DNA from: Aricia agestis
Taxonomy: Eukaryota; Arthropoda; Insecta; Lepidoptera; Lycaenidae
Assembly: GCF_905147365.1 (NCBI RefSeq)
Contig: NC_056409.1
Span: 4,593,001 to 4,657,000 of the forward strand
Reading direction: 5' to 3'
DNA length: 64,000 nt
Of this stretch, positions 58,801 through 64,000 are shown piece by piece. Both the position numbers and the translations under genes were made by a program. Positions within the stretch are counted from its first letter, which is position 1; every line of letters starts with the position of its first letter. Under the pieces are notes generated by a model that saw nothing but the letters and a program-made list of their open reading frames with translations, was not told the origin of the DNA and searched no databases.

Positions 58801-61800
58801 GCCAATGCCAGTAACTATCGTAAATGACACTGGCCCGTACTGTTGAGACAAACACGCCCTCAAAAAGCTTTGTTTTTTTTTTCAAACAGTGAAGTAGTCC
58901 TCGAACTTCTGAAAGCGGGCATCGATCCAAACATCCGAACGGATTCGGGGACTCCCCTACACGAAGCGGCCTGTTTCGGTAAAGCGGGAGTCGTGCGGAT
59001 ACTGTTGGAACATGGAGCTAATCTGTACGCTGTGGATGGGAGAGATAAGACGATAGAAGATCTGCTAGCGGTGTATTCGGAGGAGGCGACGAGGAAAGTG
59101 AGGATGGTTATAAGAGGTGAGTTTGAGATTCGGGAAATTAGAGGGGTGTGCAGACTTGGTAAGAGTTATTAGATCATGTCTGCCTATGGACCGTGTACGG
59201 GGTAAGAGAAGATCAAAGTCTGTTTGTTTAATCACATAAGCACACTGCAAAAACGTAACGCCTATAAATAAACAAGTTGTTGCTATTTGCAACCGAGTAA
59301 CTTGCTTCGGAGTAGGGCGTGGCGGTATTGGGGATTTTTGCAATACCGGTTTAATTCATGAAGACCTAAGCGGCCGCATCCGGCCGCGATAACAATAGAT
59401 AAGCTATTGTGTCTCGTTATTTCACGATCGATGGGTTAATTAATACCGGTATTGATTTTTCAAAAACCGGTATTCCGGTTTTTCGGTATTTTTGCGGTAT
59501 TTATAGAAAAAAACACTAAGGTGCATTGGGGCAATCTCGTAAAGTTTTTGGAAGAGTGAGTATATAGTGTCATTGTTTCAAGTTTAGAAGACGAATTTGT
59601 ATATATTGTTACCTGATACTGTAACATTTTAGTTATAATAAACATATTTCCATGTGAATTGTATATTTTTTAGTTCAAAAGTATTTACGGATTCTGATAT
59701 AACTACCTTATTTTTACTTTTCATGGATAATTTCGAATACTCAAGGGGTAATTTCGAATAACAGCCGAAACACGACCTAATGTTAAAATACATTTAAGGC
59801 ACATATTTATTTTTATTCTATTTTACCCCATACAAAAACATTGTGGGAGTGAGAGCCCCCCTTAAATAATTATTTTATTTTGTTTTAGTACTGGTTGTTA
59901 TAGCGGCAACAGATATACACAATATGTGAAATTTTGAGAAGTCTAGCTGGAGCGGTTCTTGAGATACAGCCTAGGCCCTAGAGAAAGACAGACGGACGGA
60001 CGGATGGACAGACGGACAGACTTCGAAGTCTCAGTGACAGAGGCCCGTTTTTAGGGTTCCGTACCCAAAGGGTACAAACGGGACTCTTTTACTAAGACTT
60101 CGATGTCTGTCTGTCCGTCTATCTGACTTCTTCTCTTTGACAGGATATTTGCTAAATAAAAATATATTTGGTTAAAATTTTACATTAAAATGCTAACGTA
60201 TAATGTTGGTGATCATTTACTAATTTTGGTGATCATTTACTATTTTTGGCTTTAAGATGTTAAATCTTTGGTTATCATTTTACATTAAAATGGTGGTCTG
60301 TATTTTGGTGATCGTTTACTATTTTTGTCTGTGAAATGTTACTATTTCTGGTGATCAGTTAATTATAAGCCTTATTTTACTAGCAGTTGATTTTGAGTGT
60401 ATTGGTATACTTTCAAATTCAATTGTTTCATAAATCATAATATTGTGTTGAAAACACGTGTGCGTATACAAAAATACATTAAAGCTAAAATACCGAAAAA
60501 CCGGTATTTTTCTCTTTAGCACCGGTATTTAAAAATTGTCTAAATGGTGCGGTATTACCGGTTTTCCGGTAATACCGATTACCGGTATCCATGCCCTATT
60601 TCGGTGGGAGCCTGCAAAGTTTGTTGCTAAAATTATACAAGTCAACTTTGTTAACGTGTGTTGGTAATATGAACCCAGTAAGTTGGTAAAATTAAGTATC
60701 GAAGGTTAGTTGTTACTAATCTATCCTCTCAGTAAACTTAACAAACCTTTTAACTATAGTGAGTCGAGTTACTTTGTTAACAATACCCAAGCTTCTTAGT
60801 ATTACAAATCAATTCAATCGGTTACAGCAACAACCAACTTAGTTGAAGAACTGTCGCCACAGCCAAGGTGCTTTGTTGTGTTTAGCATAATAATTCAGTA
60901 GGCTCAACTATTTTACTTCGTAAAACTAACTAAGTAACTTGATACTGTTAATCATGTTTATTGGCTAGGGACAGCCAATCTACTTTGTTACTTCTACCCA
61001 ATTCAAATTGGTATACATAGCCAAGTTACTGGGTACTGTCAATCGTGTTCATTGGGTAAATGCAACTACTATACTCTGTACTTTCTAGTCAATTAAGATT
61101 AGTATTTTTAGCCAAGTTGCTCTGTATTCTTAAGCGAGTGTATTGGGTAACCATAACTAAAATAAACCCTTCTAACAGCAGTATCTTTAGCTGCAAGTAT
61201 AGCTGTCTATCAAGTAGAGTATCAGACAATTTCCTGTTACAAATAGCAATGATAATATATTTTAGATATTTAGTTCACTTTTTTCGCCGAAATATTTTAA
61301 GAAAGTAATAGCATATTTGTCAAAAAGGCCCTGTCAGACGCAACTCGGTAAATGGTAATTTTTGATCTCAATAAAACCGCCATTTTGTTTTTAGATTTCA
61401 AAAACAGAACGAGAAATGAGTATGAGAGTGAAGAAGATCTGCCGCCGTTCCCCGTGCGGCACGAGCACAGCCCCGTCAACTACCTCCCTGACTCCATGTA
61501 AGTTTCATAACATTATAAATCTTAATGACTAGACAATAAGGCTCTAGTTATAGCATAAAATTAATAAATCATAAGGGGTCTTGCATCAGTCTGGGTTAAA
61601 GTAAACGAATTAGATTAAATGTAATTTTTGGCAGTAGTTCATCTATCCAAGTTGTTGATTCGTTTACGCTTTGCGTCTTTTGGCGTAAACGCCAGTAAAT
61701 AGATAATCATTTTCCTGTGTTCATGTAAGAAAAGGCATGATGTATTGACAAAAGATTAGCAATAACCCAGACTGAAGCAAGTGAGCTTATATTAGATGGG

Positions 61801-64000
61801 GTAAGAGCGCTCCTGATTCCGAATTAGATGCATGAACATGTCACTAGTTGAACATGTTCTTTGTATAAAAATCATATTACCCCATAAATAAAAATATATT
61901 AAAATAAAAAATTTTGCCGCTTTCTACAAAACTTTCTAACTTATAAATACGAATATTATTTGCAATTTAAAATTATTCGTAAATTTTGCAAATGATCTAA
62001 CATTTTATTCACAAGCATTTGACGAAACTAACGACGTGCTTACTACTTATCTAAGAGAAAAAATTTATAGACATAAGTATTAACATTTTAGAATAAGGCT
62101 TGCGCATTGTGGGGAGACGCTTTCACATTTTTCCTTCTCATTAATGTATTTTAAACAACTAACACTGCACGCCGCCTCAGATTGTACATCCCTTTGATAT
62201 TTAAACGTATTTTACAAATAGACGTGCGGTTTCTAAACGCCCGTGTCACCGGAGCCCGCAAAGGAAGCCCCTGTAATTACTCAAAGATGCTCTTCACAGG
62301 CTCTAAACATTCGCTTTTAATTGGAGAGCGTCTCAATTATGAGAACGTCTCAATTATGACACACGACGTGTCCCCCTTTGAACCGTTGATTGCCGTCTTG
62401 AGATGCGATTTTTCATTGGAAATCGTGACACGTGAATATAGGTTACTCGTACAGTAATGAATGTTAAGATGATAATGATGAGATGAAAGATGTGATATAA
62501 CGTGATATGAGTCGCGTTTGAGACGGAAATAAACCTTTAACTATGGATAATGGATATATCATTTGCAATATATGCAAAGAAGTCGTTTGCCGCTTTCAAT
62601 TGGTAGATGCAATTGCTTGACATAGTAAAACATGATGTTAATAAATTACAGAGATTTTATATTTCAATCGCAAAGTGGCACGTCTCGACGAATACAATGA
62701 GCTTTTTTTCTTAGCGGCAAAAAGACGCTCGAAAATTTTTCACAGAGGGATGCAAAACAAAAACATTCAATGCGAATCTCATTAAAATCTTCCGTGCCTT
62801 TGATTTTGTCTAGAAACGGTCAGGTACGAGTTTGTATGACGGGTCTACTGTCCTTTGACGGGCAAAAGACTGCCGGGAAGCGCCTTCGAATGAAAATAAA
62901 ATTACATTGGACCTAAATTATACGGCACGGCTCAAATATAAAGGCAAAAATAAACTAACGAGTTACAATTTAAAAATTAAGGTTTACGAGGGTAACAAAG
63001 AAGTTTTTGTTGGAAATTATGTTTGTGTCACCCTTTTTGTTGACTTATGAAAAAATATTTCACCACCTTAAAAATAACTCGCTATGTAAATGTCTTGGCC
63101 TGCAAAATAAATAACTCCAGTAATGTATACGAGCACAAAATGAATACAACAGATTCAAATAAAAATAATGGATGTTATGAATTCATTAATTCAGGATTTG
63201 AATAAAATCGGATGATGCTACAACTGGAGCGTGAAATAGCATCCAACGTGTTATTTTGAAAATCGCATTAGATTGAAACAACGAACTATTTCTAATCTGT
63301 AACTAAATTAATAGAACAATTATTATTAATAACATTTTCTCGTGACTTTAGCATGACGTCTTGTTTGGTTTTTGAAGGTTTGTATATTGTGGACTTTCCG
63401 TTTTTCCGTTGCATTCTTACATTCTTTCATGCTTTCGGTGGCGGTGAATTACTTAATTTACATCCATTAATTTAAACCTTTTTTTTGTTTATTGTTTTAT
63501 AATTTTTGTTGGTTTTTGTTTTACAGGAAAGCCCAAGAGACTCAAAAACGAAATAGTGACACTTCCTCCTCCTCTTCTTTACTTGTAAAAGCTCCGCATC
63601 AAAGTTTCGTTAAAAGGCTTGCTTCAAAATTGGGACTTAAATCTAAATTTAACTCCGCTCCTAACATTTCTAATACCTCAGGGTTAGAGTCGGGTGCTGA
63701 TGATAAATCCAAAGTTCAAAACATAGGTAATAGCAAATTTTTTAATTTTATTTCGAAGAAAGAAGAATCTGGTGATATTGATTGTACAAACGAATTTGAT
63801 ACCATATCCCTAGATAGACTCGGTATGTTAAACAGAGATGCCACAGTAAATAGAAGCAACAGAAGTTGTCCAGGTTTCAAAAACTCACTTCCAAACATAT
63901 CCGAAAACAATGAATTAAGTGATTCTATCGAAAATATAAACAACGAATATGAAGTGAAAGACGAAGATGATAGTAATTTAACAAAACACTCTCCTGTGGA
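34723..64000 (+). CDS. Anks1: ANKS1-type ankyrin-repeat scaffold, 5' part, 8 exons visible
   Basis: Join 34723-34826, 54979-55062, 55465-55618, 55786-55931, 56304-56429, 58890-59116, 61395-61497 and 63527-64000: 1418 nt, 472 codons, open to the window edge. The N-terminus [21 protein letters not shown] matches the ANKS1 start (MGKEQELLEAAR). About six ankyrin repeats span residues 1-265, with [17 protein letters not shown] at 50, [12 protein letters not shown] at 84, [15 protein letters not shown] at 116, LDLAAHYGR at 155, [11 protein letters not shown] at 194 and [11 protein letters not shown] at 226. A charged, Ser-rich linker follows. ANKS1A/B proteins are cytoplasmic scaffolds in receptor tyrosine kinase signalling, with SAM and PTB domains near the C-terminus; those would lie right of the window. 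CASKIN was considered, but its SH3 start does not follow the repeats. Confidence 0.9.
37866..38297 (+). repeat. ttccgtacccaaagggt repeat, copy A
   Basis: It starts ttccgtacccaaagggtaaa, has a (gtct/gtcc)n microsatellite, and ends with tacggaacccttcgtgcgcg then agtccaactcgcacttggc. The ends ttccgtac and gtacggaa are inverted. Copy B is at 53300-53750; fragments lie at 59815-60130. Confidence 0.8.
40034..40218. mobile_element. MITE with inverted ends
   Basis: The left tgtcgctgtcgccaactggt and right accagtcgactgcgaca ends pair imperfectly, as do inner tttaaatagcc and ggcttttttaa. Non-coding. Confidence 0.6.
40633..40945 (+). repeat. lepidopteran interspersed repeat with pyrimidine tract
   Basis: It contains aaaggccggcaacgcacctg and gggcgacggaagttgctttcc then catcaggtgaaccg, a tail motif common in lepidopteran non-LTR-derived or SINE repeats (from memory). 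A cccttccctaccctcccc-type low-complexity run at 40781-40848 splits it. Confidence 0.6.
41492..41991. mobile_element. 500-bp foldback element (long inverted repeat)
   Basis: Arms of about 189 bp (41492-41680 and 41805-41991) are near-perfect reverse complements. They begin tcccatcaaaaacatcctgt on the left and end acaggatgtttttgatggga on the right. A 124-bp AT-rich spacer separates them. No open frame. Confidence 0.88.
42160..42405 (+). mobile_element. Helitron-like short repeat
   Basis: It starts tccatactaatatattatta and ends gcgggcaaaagctag. The internal tttgtttgtttg run and gaaaggatgaagagtaacat block are typical of the family. Confidence 0.65.
42467..42840 (+). repeat. two direct 170-190-bp repeats, each with an internal hairpin
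   Basis: Units at about 42467-42656 and 42670-42840 share gatggtac(c/g)ggtacaatga, aactggacag and gagacactaaacacta-type segments. Each holds a hairpin formed by taactttgtaat and attacaaagtta (imperfect in unit 1). Confidence 0.75.
42899..42924 (+). repeat. (CAGT)n microsatellite
   Basis: Six tandem tetranucleotide units of CAGT. Confidence 0.9.
43152..43201. repeat. perfect 23-bp hairpin with 4-nt loop
   Basis: Arms 43152-43174 and 43179-43201 are exact reverse complements around tgcc and contain a GC-rich gggggcac|gtgccccc stem top. Confidence 0.9.
43653..45204 (+). mobile_element. Tc1/mariner-type transposon, decayed, 1.55 kb
   Basis: TA flanks both sides (43651-43652, 45205-45206). Terminal inverted repeats cacacactggcaaaattagc and ctaattttgccggtgtgtt match over about 25 bp. 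It carries a broken transposase frame (see next entry). Confidence 0.9.
44032..44790 (+). pseudogene. Tc1-like transposase remnant
   Basis: The first open part (44032-44358) contains [10 protein letters not shown] and [14 protein letters not shown], hallmarks of the Tc1 transposase N-terminal helix-turn-helix region. Stops and frame changes follow. Later fragments such as MVWS near 44510 and a 'DVDP' word near 44745 are in other frames. It cannot encode a working enzyme. Confidence 0.8.
46036..46597 (+). mobile_element. Helitron-like repeat
   Basis: It starts tctatactaatattataaat, has (tgtc)5 and accgaaccgattgtaatgaa, and ends gcggacgaagtcgcgggcaa then cagctag. Same family as 57957-58186. 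Confidence 0.7.
46648..46829 (+). mobile_element. Helitron-like repeat, second adjacent copy
   Basis: It starts catactaatgtgtgtg, has cccggaaaaatggacggttc and ends ggtgtaacggagttgctggc. Ends are worn. Confidence 0.6.
47331..47486. mobile_element. MITE with cagtctg-rich inverted ends
   Basis: The left ggcatcagtttagtccatca and right gtggactgaactgatgcc ends pair, and inner catcagtctg / cagactgg also pair. Non-coding. Confidence 0.65.
47634..47773. mobile_element. 140-bp MITE, TAA target duplication, copy 2
   Basis: Ends gccccaatttcaccaacg and cgttggtgaaaatggggc, flanked by TAA at 47631-47633 and 47774-47776. Same length as 15700-15839, opposite orientation. Confidence 0.85.
48082..48548. mobile_element. 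TTAA-type element, copy B
   Basis: Homologous over its length to 27158-27622 (ccttctccaaaacttaaccg, ccagggaggaaacaggggac). The left end is TTAA-gaggatacacc; the right flank has changed to TAAA. Confidence 0.75.
49167..49500 (+). repeat. tRNA-derived SINE (HaSE-like), damaged copy
   Basis: It starts gcttccgtggtccagtggtt (A-box region), then lacks the B-box part. The body matches 58205-58570 (aggctgatcacctgattgtc, atagagagtgctcttgtgta) and it ends in an attatta tail. Confidence 0.85.
50179..50410. mobile_element. MITE with catgggcgtacc ends
   Basis: The left catgggcgtacctaggtagg and right gggtacgcccatg ends are inverted, and internal taggggcag / ctgcaccccct also pair. 232 bp, non-coding. Confidence 0.8.
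51464..51757. mobile_element. hAT-type MITE, copy B, with 8-bp target duplication
   Basis: Ends caggggttcccaat and ttgggaacccctg. GTTTAACC is repeated exactly at 51456-51463 and 51758-51765. Homologous to 27933-28218, same orientation. Confidence 0.92.
53300..53750 (+). repeat. ttccgtacccaaagggt repeat, copy B
   Basis: Homologous to 37866-38297 along its length, ending tacggaacccttcgtgcgcg then agtccaactcgcac. Confidence 0.8.
54863..54944 (+). tRNA. tRNA-Ser (anticodon AGA)
   Basis: 82 nt. The acceptor stem gcagtcg pairs with cgactgc, followed by discriminator G. The A box is tggccgagcggttaaggc, the anticodon loop ctagaaa gives AGA, a long variable arm (ccctctggga) marks class II, and the B box is ggttcgaatcc. 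A T-run follows at 54949-54954 as a Pol III terminator. It lies in sense inside ANKS1 intron 1, ending 34 nt before exon 2. Confidence 0.96.
54979..55062 (+). CDS. Anks1: ANKS1 exon 2
   Basis: The acceptor is ttttttttttgtttcag. It encodes [20 protein letters not shown] then HHACLQGHK, most of an ankyrin repeat. The donor is cataa|gtgagt. The tRNA gene ends just upstream. Confidence 0.93.
   Translation, partial: SRQKTCGSQRGRRQRLHTTTPRLSTGS
55063..55464 (+). other. Anks1: ANKS1 intron 2 with perfect palindrome
   Basis: 402 bp, AT-rich, GT-AG. It holds the palindrome at 55393-55442 directly before the acceptor region. Confidence 0.8.
55393..55442. repeat. perfect 24-bp palindrome with 2-nt spacer
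   Basis: Arms 55393-55416 and 55419-55442 are exact reverse complements. The right arm ends 22 nt before exon 3, so only ctcatcaatattgtaatttt and ag remain for branch point and acceptor. Confidence 0.92.
55465..55618 (+). CDS. Anks1: ANKS1 exon 3
   Basis: It encodes [20 protein letters not shown], then [20 protein letters not shown] and [11 protein letters not shown]. The acceptor is attttag and the donor aag|gtaggt. AAWRGD...IV matches AAWKGDAQIV of ANKS1. Confidence 0.94.
55786..55931 (+). CDS. Anks1: ANKS1 exon 4
   Basis: The acceptor is ttccaacag. It encodes [20 protein letters not shown], then [20 protein letters not shown] and [23 protein letters not shown] is the ANKS1 counterpart, which separates it from CASKIN. 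The donor is ggag|gttaga. Confidence 0.94.
55932..56303 (+). other. Anks1: ANKS1 intron 4
   Basis: 372 bp, GT-AG; no repeat recognised. The open frame running through it at 56142-56408 is in another frame from the exon. Confidence 0.75.
56304..56429 (+). CDS. Anks1: ANKS1 exon 5
   Basis: The acceptor is attcgtcag. It encodes [20 protein letters not shown], then [20 protein letters not shown] and Q. The frame is fixed by both neighbours and by the RL.VV..L / TPLH pattern. The donor is caagt|gtgagt. Confidence 0.9.
56470..56844 (+). mobile_element. Helitron-like repeat, diverged
   Basis: It has ccatctataatataaaaatg at the start, two related actcgagaacggttggaccg / actcgaaaacggctgaacgg segments inside, and ends gttcaccgggacagctag. 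Confidence 0.6.
57957..58186 (+). mobile_element. Helitron-like repeat, well preserved
   Basis: It starts tccatactaatattataaat, has a gtct microsatellite and aaccgatttagctgaaattt, and ends gcgcaacggagttgcgggcg then tcatctag. TC...CTAG ends. Confidence 0.7.
58205..58570 (+). repeat. tRNA-derived SINE (HaSE-like), full length
   Basis: The tRNA-like head has A box tggtctagtggtatagagcg and B box gggttcgattccc. A conserved body (aggctgatcacctgattgtc ... cgtcccactgggttatgaga) and an (att)n tail follow. The head is not a functional tRNA gene. HaSE likeness is from memory of lepidopteran SINEs. Confidence 0.9.
58890..59116 (+). CDS. Anks1: ANKS1 exon 6
   Basis: The acceptor is ttcaaacag. It encodes [20 protein letters not shown], then [40 protein letters not shown] and [15 protein letters not shown]. 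These are the last ankyrin repeats. The donor is agag|gtgagt. [11 protein letters not shown] matches ALHEAALFGK of ANKS1 and CASKIN. Confidence 0.94.
59325..60595. repeat. composite repeat bounded by accggtatt motifs
   Basis: Clusters of accggtatt / aataccggt lie at 59325-59510 and, inverted, at 60485-60595. They bracket unrelated repeat fragments. It looks like a transposable element interrupted by others. Confidence 0.55.
59815..60130. repeat. ttccgtaccc family, head-to-head fragments
   Basis: A minus-oriented piece up to about 60060 meets a plus-oriented piece starting agggttccgtacccaaaggg. Both carry the gaca/gtct microsatellites of the family. Confidence 0.6.
60700..61160 (+). repeat. 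degenerate tandem repeat, about 110-bp period
   Basis: Related blocks recur: tagccaagttactgggtact / tagccaagttgctctgtatt, tcgtgttcattgggtaa / gagtgtattgggtaa, and older copies such as aagtaacttgatactgttaa. Period and borders are estimates. Confidence 0.55.
61395..61497 (+). CDS. Anks1: ANKS1 exon 7 (after the ankyrin repeats)
   Basis: The acceptor is gtttttag. It encodes [20 protein letters not shown] then [14 protein letters not shown], a charged linker with no domain I recognise. The donor is ccat|gtaagt, completed by G of exon 8 (Met). Confidence 0.85.
61498..63526 (+). other. Anks1: ANKS1 intron 7 (2.0 kb)
   Basis: GT-AG. It contains a MITE at 61580-61781 and a short direct duplication cgtctcaattatga near 62329-62358. 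The rest is AT-rich with nothing recognised. Confidence 0.75.
61580..61781. mobile_element. MITE with cttgc.tcagtctgggtta ends
   Basis: The left cttgcatcagtctgggtta and right taacccagactgaagcaag ends are inverted with one mismatch. About 202 bp, non-coding. Confidence 0.82.
63527..64000 (+). CDS. Anks1: ANKS1 exon 8, cut by the window edge
   Basis: The acceptor is ttttacag. The 157-codon frame stays open to 64000. It encodes a Ser-rich, charged, probably disordered linker ([31 protein letters not shown], ...). Lower GC than the ankyrin exons. SAM and PTB domains, if present, are further right. Confidence 0.85.

Larger units (their letters stand above)
56430..58889 (+). other. Anks1: ANKS1 intron 5 (2.5 kb)
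   Basis: GT-AG. It contains Helitron-like repeats at 56470-56844 and 57957-58186 and a full SINE at 58205-58570. About 56850-57950 shows only AT-rich sequence with no recognised content. Confidence 0.8.
59117..61394 (+). other. Anks1: ANKS1 intron 6 (2.3 kb), repeat-rich
   Basis: GT-AG. It contains accggtatt-type inverted repeats around 59325-60595, a fragment of the ttccgtaccc family at 59815-60130, a short tttggtgatcatttacta tandem at about 60200-60360, and degenerate tandem sequence at about 60700-61160. Confidence 0.75.

Overview
The window is nuclear DNA of an insect, most likely a moth or butterfly (Lepidoptera). It has AT-rich introns of up to 20 kb, an insect-type Pax6 gene (twin of eyeless), and dense short repeats of kinds common in lepidopteran genomes: tRNA-derived SINEs resembling HaSE elements, 'actaatattataaatgcgaaag...cagctagt' elements with Helitron-like ends, and many MITEs. 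No bacterial features, operons or CRISPR arrays are present. All coding sequence I can support belongs to three spliced genes whose exons I joined by hand. Every exon-exon phase agrees.

Region 1 (1-21.6 kb, + strand): the 3' part of twin of eyeless (toy, Pax6 family). Six exons at 2582-2798, 10595-10747, 11887-11969, 17069-17244, about 18426-18583 and 20564-20652 encode the end of the paired domain, the complete Ser50 homeodomain and the conserved C-terminal tail ending ...YWGRLQ-stop. The first half of the paired domain lies left of the window. Directly behind the TGA stop, in the same frame, is a 52-codon open frame with strongly coding-like base composition that ends in TAA at 20809-20811. 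It is a strong candidate for stop-codon readthrough.

Region 2 (21.6-28.5 kb): intergenic, filled with a Helitron-like element, a TTAA-flanked element, MITEs and a hAT-type MITE with a perfect 8-bp target duplication.

Region 3 (28.5-33.8 kb, - strand): a complete 8-exon TM7SF3 gene (signal peptide, glycosylated extracellular part, about seven membrane spans; 524 residues). Its intron 2 carries a miniature LTR retrotransposon (TRIM) with TSD, LTRs, polypurine tract and primer-site position all visible.

Region 4 (33.8-64 kb, + strand): a probable divergent promoter, then the 5' part of an ANKS1 (Odin/AIDA-1 type) ankyrin-repeat gene. Exon 1 is at 34723-34826, followed by a 20-kb intron, then exons 2-8 from 54979 to the window edge. 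The SAM and PTB domains expected in this family lie beyond the window. A complete tRNA-Ser(AGA) gene sits in intron 1 only 34 nt before the exon 2 acceptor.

The three genes are not functionally linked as far as I know: toy is an eye/head selector transcription factor, TM7SF3 a membrane protein tied to cell survival, and ANKS1 a signalling scaffold. The most notable signals are the toy readthrough extension, the tRNA at the splice acceptor, a perfect palindrome 22 nt before another acceptor, a 500-bp foldback, the TRIM, and a Tc1-like insertion beside a preserved empty-site copy.
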